Of a stretch of DNA of 41,954 nucleotides, positions 24,120 to 32,820 are shown piece after piece. Within the stretch, counting starts at the first letter, position 1, and each line of letters begins with the position of its first letter. Below the pieces are notes generated by a model. It was not told the DNA's origin. It searched no databases and saw nothing but the letters and a program-made list of their open reading frames with translations. The position numbers and the translations under genes were made by a program. The stretch is from Blastocatellia bacterium (GTDB lineage Bacteria > Acidobacteriota > Blastocatellia > HR10 > J050): contig JANWZE010000038.1 of the NCBI GenBank assembly GCA_025054955.1, positions 1 through 41,954 of the forward strand, given 5' to 3'.

Positions 24120-24740
24120 ATCTCCACCACCGATTTCTACCAACTCGGAACCTCCTTCAATGCGCGACGGGTTTCTTTGAGCGCCGACCTGTTCCTCATT
24201 GATCGCTCGAATGAGCAAGTCTATATTCCCGATGACGGAAGCATCGAATTCCAAGGGCCGAGCCGGGCGTATGGAGTTGAGGCGAAAACGTCTATCCAAA
24301 TCACGCGCCACCTGGCCTTCAACGCCGGGCTAACCCGCGTCGGGAATGCCTTCTTCCGGGGCACGTCGCCACGAGTCTATGTGGACAGTGCGCCGCACGT
24401 TGTCTCCAATGCTGCCTTGACGCTCAGTGACTGGCATGGCTTCAGCGGCTCACTGCGATTTCGTTACATCAATAGCTACCGATTGGACGGCGAAGATCCC
24501 GGCATTCGCGCTTCTGGTCTCAGCGTGCTGGACTTCAGTTTGGTCAAGCGAATCCGGCGCTGGCTGGATGTCAACCTGGCGGTGGATAATCTCACGGACA
24601 AAGTTTACTACGAGATGCAGAATTATTTCGAATCGCGGCTACGACCCGGCGATCCGATCATAGCGCGGATTCATGGCACGCCCGGCTACCCGATCACGGT
24701 GACGGTTGGATTGACCTTCCGCTTGTTCGCCAAGGATTAG
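24120..24740 (+). pseudogene. C-terminal remnant of a TonB-dependent receptor
   Basis: About 206 residues read as the last beta strands of an outer-membrane TonB-dependent receptor: TTDFYQLGTSFNARRVSLSA, YGVEAKTSIQITRHLAFNAG, LSDWHGFSGSLRFRYI, LDVNLAVDNLTDKVYYE, and a terminal amphipathic strand TVTVGLTFRLF. The signal peptide, plug domain and most of the barrel are missing. The frame happens to be open back to 23496, but the upstream residues are not receptor-like. I read it as a truncated leftover of a rearrangement. Confidence 0.75.
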
Positions 24741-25212
24741 CCCGGAGGTCCTTGTTTAACGTCCCTGGGAGCGCCTGCTTCCAGCGGGCCCATTCCTGGC
24801 CACGCCAGGCCGGTTCGGGTACCCGCGCTCCCAGGAAAGGCCATTCTTCTTCTGCCCTCACACCGAGCCTGGTCAGAACCCCTGATGAGTCACCGAAGCT
24901 GATCATCGAAGAGAACGATCAGGTGGAGGAGGTCAGCAGCTATTACTTCCGGGTGGAAAGACGATGAGGCGATGGGTCGCGTGGGCTGGTGGCGCTCAAC
25001 CTCAGCTTGAACGCTGTTACACTAACTCGCATTTCAAAAGTAAGAGTGGTCTTCAGATCGCGATAAATCGGCCTCTGGCAGGGGCCTCCTACATTCTTGG
25101 TGAATTGCACATTGGTATGAGCGCGGCGAGCCAACGCGGCGCCGGTGGTCGGATCGTCGCTGGTTACAGAAGCGCGATGTGCCATGCTATAATGCTGGCC
25201 AGAGGAAAATGT
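24741..25212. other. Non-coding gap with nested hairpin
   Basis: A 72-bp nested inverted repeat follows the receptor remnant: outer arms CCTGGGAGCGC (24764-24774) and GCGCTCCCAGG (24825-24835), inner hairpin CCTGGC-CAC-GCCAGG (24795-24809). It could act as a terminator-like or mobile palindrome. The rest holds no convincing gene. A TATAAT at about 25188-25193 lies 20 bp before the next ribosome binding site. Confidence 0.5.
25170..25209 (+). promoter_or_regulatory. Putative promoter and ribosome binding site of the small-protein/nucleotidyltransferase pair
   Basis: TATAAT (about 25188-25193) is a perfect -10; TTACAG 18 bp upstream is a weak -35. AGAGGAAAA just before the ATG at 25213 is the ribosome binding site. 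Confidence 0.4.
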
Positions 25213-25425
25213 ATGGTAACGACGACGAAGTCCCGCAGGCTGGATCAACCGACGATGACGTTGGAGCCTGATCCGGTCATTGAGGCGTACAAAAAGGACG
25301 TGGACCGTACCCTCATTCGGGAGAATCTCAAGCTCTCGGTGCAGCAACGCATCGAGAATTTGATGAAGCTGCAGGAGTTTGTCGAGGAACTGCGGCGCGC
25401 CGGCCGGAAATTGAAAGAGCCATGA
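25213..25425 (+). CDS. Small helical protein paired with a nucleotidyltransferase
   Basis: 70 residues from ATG 25213 (AGAGGAAAA upstream); the longer in-frame extension lacks support. The sequence is charged and mostly helical (DPVIEAYKKDVDRTLIRENL, SVQQRIENLMKLQEFVEELR), without membrane segments or known catalytic motifs. Its stop overlaps the start of the next gene (ATGA), so the two are translationally coupled. Position and size resemble an antitoxin or regulatory partner, but this is inference; I do not recognise an established family. Confidence 0.6.
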   Translation: MVTTTKSRRLDQPTMTLEPDPVIEAYKKDVDRTLIRENLKLSVQQRIENLMKLQEFVEELRRAGRKLKEP

Positions 25426-25910
25426 TCACTGAGTTTGATCAACTGATCCCACGGCTGGTAACAGCCCAGGTTGAGTTTATTATTGTGGGTGGCGCCGCGG
25501 CGGCGGTTCACGGCTCCGCCCGCGCCACTGAGGATTTGGATATCGTGTATCGGCGGACTCCAGAGAATGTATCGCGCTTGGTTGACGCGCTGGCTCCGCT
25601 GCAGCCGTATCTGCGTGGCGCGCCTCCCGGATTGCCGTTCCGGTGGGAGGAGCGGACCATCTGGAATGGTCTGAACTTCACCCTCGTCACCTCGCTGGGA
25701 GCAATTGATTTACTCGGCGAGATTACCGGCGGCGGCGGTTATGAGGATCTGCTCCCGGACTCGGAGCGGATCCGACTGTTTGGCGTTGAGTGTTTGTGCC
25801 TCGGCCTGGAACGTCTCATTCAGGTTAAGCGGGCCGCCGGTCGTCCGAGAGACTTGGAAGTCATCGCCGAGTTGGAAGCGATTTTAGAAGAGCGAGCCCA
25901 TGATGCCTAA
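25422..25910 (+). CDS. Nucleotidyltransferase-fold protein (AbiEii/MNT-like)
   Basis: 162 residues. The N-terminus shows the nucleotidyltransferase signature G23-G24, H30, R34-A-T-E-D38-L-D40, in which the DxD pair should bind metal and nucleotide. The third acidic position may lie in the FTLVTSLGAIDLLGEITG region (D about 97). The C-terminal helix (LERLIQVKRAAGRPRDLEVI) with K/R-rich residues is typical of stand-alone nucleotidyltransferases in toxin-antitoxin or AbiE-like modules. It lies directly downstream of a 70-residue partner. Target and activity are unknown. Confidence 0.75.
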   Translation: MITEFDQLIPRLVTAQVEFIIVGGAAAAVHGSARATEDLDIVYRRTPENVSRLVDALAPLQPYLRGAPPGLPFRWEERTIWNGLNFTLVTSLGAIDLLGEITGGGGYEDLLPDSERIRLFGVECLCLGLERLIQVKRAAGRPRDLEVIAELEAILEERAHDA

Positions 25911-26258
25911 CCTGGATCAGCTCCCACCTTCTGGCGCCTGTCTCAGTAACCAGATCGACCGGGTTCCCTATTGAATGGTCGCGGATGGCGATGCGTTGGT
26001 TCACGGCGACGTTATTCTCCACGACCACCGTGCCATCGGGAAAGCGCGCTCGAACGGTCGCCGTCGCTCATCGTCTTCTGGAGCCCGGTCCAATCCGTGG
26101 ATGACACGGATTTTCGCGGATCAAAAAAACAATTCTTCATATAGACCCTACCGCCTTCCTGAGCATGGTAAAGGACTTCCCTTGGTGTTTAATGAGTCCT
26201 ACCTCCTGAATAGAGCAATATGCCCATAGGAGCTTTCTCGTCAGTTCTGCCAGGGCGT
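25911..26258. other. Gap with a possible ASPIC/UnbV-like remnant on the - strand
   Basis: On the - strand, about 26067-25925 reads TVRARFPDGTVVVENN followed by VAVNQRIAIRDHS, similar in style to the C-terminus of ASPIC/UnbV repeat proteins. No start or flanking domain remains. The rest, including an A-rich run near 26127, shows nothing I can assign. Confidence 0.3.
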
Positions 26259-26992
26259 TCACTGCCTGGTGCGGAACACGCCTCTGCCACCGGTTCCGGC
26301 AAAAAGCCGACCTGAGCGATTCAGCGCCAGAGCGTGGATAGAAACTCCCGGCAAGCCGGCGCTGGAATCGCCCCAGGCGTTGCTGTTGGCGCGCAGGTGG
26401 TAGACGCCGCCGGACAAGGACAATCCAGCAAACACATCAGCCGCCCTGTTCACCGCCAGCGCAAGGATAAAGAAAAACCCAGGCGGAGGCGTCAGGCCGG
26501 TATTGACCGGCTGCCAACTGTTCCCATTATTGCGGGAACGGAAGATGCCACCGTGTGTCCCGGCAAAGATGTCGCCAGTGAATTTGACGACGAAAGCGCT
26601 GACATTCAGATTCGTCAGGCCGGTATTGACCGGCTGCCACGTCTGCCCATTATCCCTCGAGCGAAATACCCCGCCGCCAACTGTTCCGGCAAACACATCT
26701 CCGGCAGCGTTCACCGCCAACGCATGGAGATCGACACTGGTCAGGCCGTGTGAATGGCGGTCCAGGAGTCACCATCATCGGTGGAGCGGAACACGCCGCC
26801 ATTCGTCCCAGCAAATATATCCCCACCAGCATTCACTGTCAGTGCCCGGACATGCCCGCCCCACGGCCCGTTGGTTGGCTCCCAAGTAATCACCCCTTGC
26901 GAGAACCCCTCGATGTGCAGGGTTGCCGCAACTAAAACTGTCACCATAGTTACAACAAAAATCTTGCTCCAATGGTTTGTCAGCCTTTTCAC
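26259..26992 (-). pseudogene. Secreted beta-propeller (BNR/sialidase-type repeat) protein gene with a frameshift
   Basis: Start GTG 26992 is supported by AAGGAGG about 6 bp upstream. A signal segment (IFVVTMVTVLVAATLHIEGF) is followed by repeated blades such as DIFAGTNGGVFRSTDDGDSW, DVFAGTVGGGVFRSRDNGQT and DIFAGTHGGIFRSRNNGNSW. The frame stops at 26741 (AIHTA) but one added base there restores GLTSVDLHALAVNAAGDVFA, so a single-base deletion splits an otherwise intact gene of about 243 codons. It could be a sequencing error. Such propellers occur in exported proteins of unknown ligand. Confidence 0.7.
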
Positions 26993-27048
26993 TTTCGCCT
27001 CCTTGCTGGAGGGTGGCAAATTTTTGGAGAAATTGGCCACCCCGGATG

Positions 27049-28701
27049 TCACTTGCCGATGGTCGCCGTCCCTCCGTGAGCGAACACTGTCAGCCTCTTG
27101 GCGAACGTCAGCGTTTCGGGATAGGAGCCACCTTTGATCTTGATCCGCGCTCCATCCCAGGCCAAGCTGTTGGCCTCGCCGACCGTGTTGAACGGCTTAT
27201 TGGATTCGCCTGTCTCCGGACCAAATAAGTTGGTGCGATCCACGTGGATGGTGCCGCCCATCTTGAGCCAGCGTTGAATGATCGGAAACGTCGTCTCGAA
27301 CTCGCCGTAGAAGATTTTGAATTCGTCTCTGTTGTCGCAATTGATATTCTCATCACCACAATCGGCCGGATCAGGGCAGCAGGGCCCGTACAGTTGCCCG
27401 GCCAGTTGTCCAGCGCTGTTGAAGACACCTGAACCGCTCGATCCGCTTTGGGTGAGTCCTTTGTCCATGTCGTAGAAGTCGTAATCAGACGGGTCTGCAC
27501 AGAAAGTGCAGCCGCCGCAGACACCGACGGGACTCACAAAAACGGCTCGCTTCCAGCTCCCAGCGGGATGGTGAATACCGTGAGCCGTTTCGGGATGGCC
27601 AGTCGTCCAGCCGGCCAGCCCGACGCCCGGAGGCAGGGTCCCATTGAGGCGGATGAAGGTCATGTCGTTGCCGCCGTCATCGGGGTTGGATTCGAGCAGC
27701 TTGCCACCGGTGTTGCGCGGTAGTGACATGTAATTGGGAAGCGATCCCCCGCACGAGTTACGTTGCCAGAACCATACAACCTCCAGCGTGTTGGTGACGG
27801 CCTGTGTGCTGATACAATGGTACGCCGTGAGGAAGTATGGCACAAATGTCTCGTCGTCAAGGTCATTAAGAAGCGTACCGGTGCAGACAACTCCTTGACC
27901 ACCCGCTATGAAATTCATCTGCCCCGTTGCGTCACGCGCAAATGGATTGACAGACTCACACATCACGTCGAGGTGGCAGGATAGTTGTTGGGGTGCCGCC
28001 ACTCCTGCTTGGCCTTGAACCAACCCTGCCGGGTCCTTGTCAAAGTGCAGGATTTCAGCCACCTCAAGTTGTGGCTCATCGGTTCCGGACACTTCGATGA
28101 ACGCCGTATCGCCAGGCAGCGAGGCAGTCCAGAACTCACCGGTCCCGTCCGATCCCTTTCCAGTGAACGGGCCACGCACGATCAGGCCGTCTGCATCACG
28201 GGCGTAGACGATAACTGACCCTTCACCCACATCAAAGTTCGTGAAGTGAAGGCGGAGACCGAACGCGCCAGGAGACCGGATGGCCAACGTCCACAGGTTG
28301 CCTCCGTTGGGTAATGCATTCCGCAGCGCGGAATTCTTGATCAAGAGCGGAACTGCGCCGATGGATCGAACCAGACCCACGCGGAGTGGGCCTGGACGTA
28401 CATGGGCATACTTCTTGGCCGCCGCTTGGTCCGCCGCGGCAATCTGTTCTGGACTCACCGGACCCAGGTCATAGACATTGCGCCCTTCCTGGAACGCGTC
28501 GGCCAAGTGGAGACTGATCGGCGCGGGCGCCTGTTTCGCCGCCGCCTGCACATCCATAGGAACTCGCTCAGGAAACGCTTCATGAGTGACCTTCTCAGTT
28601 TTCTGCGCCCACGCATCGGTGACCAGAACCAGGACCAGGACCAGGAAAGTCATGGGTATATTCATGCCAAATGTGTCTTTCTTCCAAATGTTCATAGCCA
28701 T
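27049..28701 (-). CDS. Secreted trypsin-like serine protease (lysyl endopeptidase-like) with beta-helix-like tail
   Basis: 550 residues from ATG 28701, which has AAAGGAGG upstream; the longer frame is rejected. Signal peptide about 10-32 (NIPMTFLVLVLVLVTDAWAQ). A prodomain-like region to about 255 is followed by a protease domain with the triad H295 (LTAYHC), D346 (GNDMTFIRL) and S422 (GSSGSGVF). Several cysteines (SCHLDVMC, CGGCTFCADPSD, CCPDPADCGDENINC) suggest disulphides, as in lysyl endopeptidases. The last 70 residues (NKPFNTVGEANSLAWDGARI and GGSYPETLTF) resemble the first turns of a right-handed beta-helix domain, possibly a surface-binding or truncated region. Confidence 0.75.
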   Translation of the reverse strand: MAMNIWKKDTFGMNIPMTFLVLVLVLVTDAWAQKTEKVTHEAFPERVPMDVQAAAKQAPAPISLHLADAFQEGRNVYDLGPVSPEQIAAADQAAAKKYAHVRPGPLRVGLVRSIGAVPLLIKNSALRNALPNGGNLWTLAIRSPGAFGLRLHFTNFDVGEGSVIVYARDADGLIVRGPFTGKGSDGTGEFWTASLPGDTAFIEVSGTDEPQLEVAEILHFDKDPAGLVQGQAGVAAPQQLSCHLDVMCESVNPFARDATGQMNFIAGGQGVVCTGTLLNDLDDETFVPYFLTAYHCISTQAVTNTLEVVWFWQRNSCGGSLPNYMSLPRNTGGKLLESNPDDGGNDMTFIRLNGTLPPGVGLAGWTTGHPETAHGIHHPAGSWKRAVFVSPVGVCGGCTFCADPSDYDFYDMDKGLTQSGSSGSGVFNSAGQLAGQLYGPCCPDPADCGDENINCDNRDEFKIFYGEFETTFPIIQRWLKMGGTIHVDRTNLFGPETGESNKPFNTVGEANSLAWDGARIKIKGGSYPETLTFAKRLTVFAHGGTATIGK

Positions 28702-28801
28702 CGTTCCTCCTTTGCTCCATTCCTTAATACGCTGAATGCTGAACGCTGAATAATGAACGGATTCAGGCATCTGTTTTTCATTCATCATTCTGCATTCATC
28801 G
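28702..28801. other. Intergenic region with short GCTGAATGCTGAA-type repeats
   Basis: Between the protease and the GIGT-repeat protein genes lies about 100 bp with TGAATG/TGAACG direct repeats (28731-28757) and a diverged TTCATTCATCATTC segment (28780-28795). No gene or clear terminator. Confidence 0.4.
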
Positions 28802-30538
28802 TTACTGGAGCGACACCAGGACCAGCACCAGCCCTTTGCCGCGCTTCAGCTCCGTCATCGCCTTGCCGATGATCGCACCCTGAGCCTTTTTGTGATTGGT
28901 GACCTTCATGGCGTGACCCGGCGTGTCGGAGGTGGTCAGCAGATTGCCGGGTTCGATTGCGCCATAAGATGCATCGGCCCAGCAGTAGACCCGACCCGTC
29001 AGCGACACGGGCAGCGAGCCGTCGGCCACTGTGCCTTCCTGCTTCAGGGTCAGACCGGGATTGATCCCGTTGGCCCCGCTGATAATGCCAGCGACGGTGC
29101 GGTCGTAGGCTTTGTCGGCGAGCCGCAGGCGTCCGGGTTGCTCTGGATCAATGGCGACGACCATGCCAGGCTCGATGGTCTCGGCCCGGCTGACTTCGAA
29201 TGGCTCGGCCAGGTCGCTGCCGCCAGTGATTTGGAGCACGGAGACGGTGACGTTGCCGCTGGAATCAATGCGCATCCGCTCAGCCCCGTTCGTCCTGAAC
29301 GTCATCTCATTGGTCGTGCCTAGATAGGCGATCTGTCCGGGTACCGCATCGGCTGACGTAAGGAAATTGATGGCGCCCAGAAAGGTTGGGGATGAGGCAT
29401 TGTTTTTGAGTTCGAGCACCGAGCCAAAGCTACTGCTGGACGTCGTGAGCCGGGCAACCCCTTGGGTAGCCAATACTTCCAGTTGCCGAGTCGGGATCAC
29501 CGGCCCGATGCCGAGCTTGCCTTCCTCCGTGAGAACCATTGATGGTAGGCTGAGAAAACCTCCTGGGGCCCCGGCATAAAAAAGCAGGGACTTGGCGTCG
29601 GTGGAAACGCCAAAACCATGAAAATTATTGCCGGCTGAGTTTTGGAAAACCGCCAGTTTTCTCCCAATGCTTGATCCTAAATCGAGAAGATGCTGCGGTG
29701 TTGTCGTCCCGATGCCGACGTTGCCCAGGTTATCAACAATAAAATCGAATGAAGGTGAACGTCCGCCCCTCTTGACAGCAAAAGACGGAGACGAAGGGTT
29801 AATAAGTTGGTGAATCTCAAATGTTGCCTGCGGTGCCATCGTCCCAATGCCGATTTTGGTGCCATTATCAAACATGATCGAATCGAGCGTGGCGACGCCT
29901 CGGCTGTCGAATTTAGCAACAAAATTGGGTGTGCCTTGCGGGGCTGCGGCCGTCGTGCTGGCAGTTGCCGGCGTCTCTTCTTCTTTCACTGCGTCCACGC
30001 CTTTCGCTCCCTCCACATCACTTGGAAACCCCACCGGCACGCCAATCAAACTCCATCGCTCCTGCTGGGCGAAGATCGCGTACGGCGTGGGCGTCAGCCG
30101 CTGACGCGGTGACAGCACCGTGTACAACTCGCTACCGCCACTCGGGCGCACGGCGATTTTCAGCCAACTTTCTTGGCCCTCAACAGCGGCGTGGCCAAAG
30201 TCCAATTTCACTTTAAATAACCCGTTGGTCAGAACGATGCCCTCGTGGACGATTGAACCGAGTTCATCACCCCCCGTCTGCGCCGTGTACAAGGTGAACT
30301 GAAAGTCATAGGTGCCACTCGCGGGCACGCCACCGTCTTTCAGTTGGCCTTGGTAGATGAACGCGGTTTGGGTCAGAGCGTGGTTGAAGTCTTTTTCCTC
30401 ACGCTGTTGCCCTTTGTGGTCGGCAAATGTTGTCTGGGTCAGAGCAGGCCCGAAAGCCAGCCCGACCCAGAGCAGCACAACCAAGAATGTTCGGTGCTCG
30501 CGCACCGGTAAAGATCGAATCAGTGATGTCGTTTTCAT
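28802..30538 (-). CDS. Large secreted surface or fibre-like protein with GIGT repeats
   Basis: 578 residues from ATG 30538 (AAAGGAG at a good distance upstream). Signal peptide about 15-40 (TFLVVLLWVGLAFGPALTQT). Residues about 60-160 form a jelly-roll-like N-terminal domain (FIYQGQLKDGGVPASGTYDF). The middle has repeats such as KIGIGTMAPQATFEI and NVGIGTTTPQHLLDL with loops typical of bacterial adhesins and phage-tail-like fibres. The C-terminus (SDLAEPFEVS, EPGMVVAIDPEQPGRLRLAD, LTGRVYCWADASYGAIEPGN) resembles a terminal domain of such proteins. Function unknown; likely exported and trimeric. Confidence 0.65.
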   Translation of the reverse strand: MKTTSLIRSLPVREHRTFLVVLLWVGLAFGPALTQTTFADHKGQQREEKDFNHALTQTAFIYQGQLKDGGVPASGTYDFQFTLYTAQTGGDELGSIVHEGIVLTNGLFKVKLDFGHAAVEGQESWLKIAVRPSGGSELYTVLSPRQRLTPTPYAIFAQQERWSLIGVPVGFPSDVEGAKGVDAVKEEETPATASTTAAAPQGTPNFVAKFDSRGVATLDSIMFDNGTKIGIGTMAPQATFEIHQLINPSSPSFAVKRGGRSPSFDFIVDNLGNVGIGTTTPQHLLDLGSSIGRKLAVFQNSAGNNFHGFGVSTDAKSLLFYAGAPGGFLSLPSMVLTEEGKLGIGPVIPTRQLEVLATQGVARLTTSSSSFGSVLELKNNASSPTFLGAINFLTSADAVPGQIAYLGTTNEMTFRTNGAERMRIDSSGNVTVSVLQITGGSDLAEPFEVSRAETIEPGMVVAIDPEQPGRLRLADKAYDRTVAGIISGANGINPGLTLKQEGTVADGSLPVSLTGRVYCWADASYGAIEPGNLLTTSDTPGHAMKVTNHKKAQGAIIGKAMTELKRGKGLVLVLVSLQ

Positions 30539-30738
30539 GATGTTCATCTCCTTTCTTAAAATTTGCGTTCTTCCCAAAATCACCAGGAGCCAGTGTTCAG
30601 TGATCAGTGTTCAGTAGTTCTACTGGCCACTGAGTTTCATGAGGCGTCGGCCTGGTGGCCCAGAGCGAAGCGGAAGAACCATGGGTTTCAATCCTCACCC
30701 AAGCCACCAGTGGCCCGTATGGTGTTATCTTCCCAGCT

Positions 30739-31320
30739 TCATTTCGGGACCGTCGCCCTCTTGAGACTCAAGACATACATCGTCCCAGGCAACAATGTAC
30801 CGGGGGCATCGCTGAAACCATACATGACCCCATTGGCGCACTGCGGCGCTTGAATAGTCCGCTGCGCCCCATTGGCGAAGGTGAGCGTGATTCGATGATC
30901 GAGCAGGCTGATGCTCACCCCCAGTTGGTCGGTCGCATCTGGGTCGAACGGAAATGGCCCCGCGCCGAATCCACCCGCGCAGTTCGTTTGGTGCCACTCC
31001 CGGTCGTCAACGAAGCGTTTTCCACTGCCTCTCAAGAAACCAATGCCCGCGAATGTGCTCAGATCGAGCGTGCCTTTGGTGTAAGTTGACATTTGGGTGG
31101 CGGTTTCAGAAGAGCTAGCTCTGTAATGAGAGACCATTTCGAAAGCGACAACGTTTTCTGGAGCTGCTTGAGCCCATTGAGCGAACTCTTGCAAGTACGC
31201 ATTACATTGGGCGCGAGCGACGCTGGGAGTCGCAGCAATAAACAAGCCCACAAGGGCAAAGGTGATGGGTTTGATCATTCGCATCAAAATGTGTGAAAGT
31301 GATGGGTTCCTGAGTGTCAT
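30739..31320 (-). CDS. Small secreted protein of unknown function
   Basis: 193 residues; AAAGGAGG precedes ATG 31320 by about 5 bp. Signal peptide about 15-38 (MIKPITFALVGLFIAATPSV) with cleavage after ARAQ. The mature part has few motifs; its C-terminus (ITLTFANGAQRTIQ ... GVMYGFSDAPGTLLPG) shares an LxFxNG ... YGFS(D/E)A.PG pattern with the protein at 31757-32662. No function recognised. It is the most upstream gene of the - strand secreted-protein cassette. Confidence 0.6.
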   Translation of the reverse strand: MTLRNPSLSHILMRMIKPITFALVGLFIAATPSVARAQCNAYLQEFAQWAQAAPENVVAFEMVSHYRASSSETATQMSTYTKGTLDLSTFAGIGFLRGSGKRFVDDREWHQTNCAGGFGAGPFPFDPDATDQLGVSISLLDHRITLTFANGAQRTIQAPQCANGVMYGFSDAPGTLLPGTMYVLSLKRATVPK

Positions 31321-31348
31321 AGGTCCTCCTTTGTTGTATATTGCAGCC
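31321..31348. other. Left junction of the truncated ABC ATPase
   Basis: The ribosome binding site of the - strand secreted gene (TCCTCCTTTGTTG) is followed directly by the ABC ATPase fragment, with no room for the missing N-terminal half. This marks a rearrangement breakpoint. Confidence 0.45.
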
Positions 31349-31525
31349 GGCCGATGAGCCGACCAGCGCGCTGGATACCAAAACCGGCGCCGAAATCATG
31401 GCCCTCTTCGACCGGCTTCATGAACAGGGCAATGCCATCATTGTGGTCACATACGAGCCGTCGGTGGCCGAGCACGCGCATCGCATCATTCACCTCAGAG
31501 ACGGTCAAATCGAAAAAGAGCAACG
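31349..31525 (+). pseudogene. C-terminal fragment of an ABC transporter ATPase (MacB/LolD-type)
   Basis: About 58 residues begin inside Walker B/D-loop (ADEPTSALDTKTGAEIMALF) and run through the H-loop region and end (HRIIHLRDGQIEKEQ). In intact enzymes a His ends the switch motif (VTH or VTHE); here VTYEPS has Tyr. Walker A and the signature motif are missing, so it cannot be functional. It ends in a truncated heptad element. Confidence 0.8.
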
Positions 31526-31528
31526 TCA

Positions 31529-31585
31529 CCCTCTTCGAGGGAAATCCGCCAGCCCGAATATCGAAATCCCAAACGTTTCGAATTG
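31529..31585 (+). repeat. Heptad palindromic element, copy 12 (3'-truncated)
   Basis: A end and left arm to AAACGTTTCGAATT; the right arm and B end are missing. It is the only copy between about 20.6 and 32.9 kb and it sits directly after the ABC ATPase fragment. Confidence 0.85.
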
Positions 31586-31756
31586 ATCTGATATTTGACT
31601 GTCATTGTTCGATCCCTCCTTAATGGCCACAGAGTCACAAAGCCACGGCGGTATTTCATTCCAATGACGCCTCTGTAGGCTCGGTAGCTCGATGACCTCC
31701 TTCTCTGATCGAAATTCATAGTCCAGTGTCACCTTCCACCTGGAACAAGACACTGC
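31586..31756. other. Non-coding gap
   Basis: About 170 bp without a convincing gene, including a GGCCACAGAGTCACAAAGCC segment typical of intergenic repeats. Nothing else could be assigned. Confidence 0.35.
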
Positions 31757-32662
31757 TCAGGGCAGCGGAATGTTTTCCACCTTGAACGGAACGATCTTCA
31801 AAGAAGCTGGCGTGGCCAAGTAGATGACAAGTTGCGCATCAGGGCCGGGCACGGCCTCGCTGAACCCGTAGGCCACCAGCGCTCCTGAGCGGGTGCGACT
31901 GTGTGTTTCAATGGGCTTGCCTTGGCCGTTTTGGAACGCCAGATCAACTACCCGCCCATCAGGATCTTCAATCACAAAGTACAGGCTGTTTTCGTCCGCG
32001 GACATCATCCCGCCAAAGATCCCTTGAACCAATTGAGCGAAGGCTTCAGCGATCTTCTCGCCTGCCTCCTGTTTCTTCTCGATTTCCTTTTTCTTGGCTT
32101 CCAACCCTTCTTGAGTCATGTAGGTGATCTGAACGTTCCACTGTTTCAGCGCCGGTGATTGGAGGGGTTCGTTGGCCCGCGCCATAAATCGCTTCTCGAT
32201 GATCACACCGCCATTGGCCTGCGTGGGTTGAAAGAGTTCGACTTCCCCTTCCAGCAATTTGATGAACTTGGCGCTGCGGGCCGGGTTTTTCAATTTGATG
32301 GTCTTTTCGAGGCTGGTCTTCTGTTCGGTGCTGATCCCCTCGAGCGGGGGCGAGGCTTTGTCTTCTTTGAGCAGGTCACGACCGGTGTCATCACTGGCGG
32401 ACTTAATGCGAATGGCCCGAAGGCCAGCCGATTCAGCGACTGCATCGCCGATGATCTTGAGCTCAACTTCACACTCGGCGAAGAATTGGCCGGTCGTGCG
32501 TTTGTCGGTAATATCACCGACCATCACGCGAACATCCGGCGCGCCGTGTTGTGCGTCCGTGCTCGGTGCGATGACGAGACACAGTCCACCAACCCAAGCG
32601 CAGAGAAATGCGCCAAGCCGCCGGATGGATTTCGTTCTCAAAAGAGGTGCCGCCATTCTCAT
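31757..32662 (-). CDS. Secreted protein of unknown function
   Basis: 301 residues from ATG 32662 (GAGGGAGA just upstream; ATGs at 32674 and 32656 are alternatives). Signal peptide: RRLGAFLCAWVGGLCLVIAP with cleavage near STDAQ. The body contains a charged helical stretch (GLEAKKKEIEKKQEAGEKIA) and a C-terminal domain with VVDLAFQNGQGKPIE and VAYGFSEAVPGPDAQ, similar in pattern to the secreted protein at 30739-31320. No catalytic motif is seen. It likely faces the periplasm or outside. Confidence 0.6.
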   Translation of the reverse strand: MRMAAPLLRTKSIRRLGAFLCAWVGGLCLVIAPSTDAQHGAPDVRVMVGDITDKRTTGQFFAECEVELKIIGDAVAESAGLRAIRIKSASDDTGRDLLKEDKASPPLEGISTEQKTSLEKTIKLKNPARSAKFIKLLEGEVELFQPTQANGGVIIEKRFMARANEPLQSPALKQWNVQITYMTQEGLEAKKKEIEKKQEAGEKIAEAFAQLVQGIFGGMMSADENSLYFVIEDPDGRVVDLAFQNGQGKPIETHSRTRSGALVAYGFSEAVPGPDAQLVIYLATPASLKIVPFKVENIPLP

Positions 32663-32820
32663 TCTCTCCCTCATCAAAGTCGCCTCAGCGTCATGAAGAC
32701 CCAGCATAGCCCGTTTTGAGATCGGGCATAAGCGCATGATCATGCATTTTTTCGGGGGAATTACTGCCTCAAGCGAGAAAAAGGGTCAGTTCATGCGCCA
32801 CCCAGTTCAGGCCTCAGGCC

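Noticed and set aside
23496-24740. One intact 414-residue gene
   Set aside because: Only the last 206 residues are TonB-receptor-like; the first half is not protein-like in this frame and another frame looks coding there.
26334-26889. + strand open frames opposite the propeller gene
   Set aside because: Shadows of the - strand repeats; no start signals or motifs.
31526-31753. Small - strand gene next to copy 12
   Set aside because: Part of the frame is repeat copy 12 and no ribosome binding site or family was seen.
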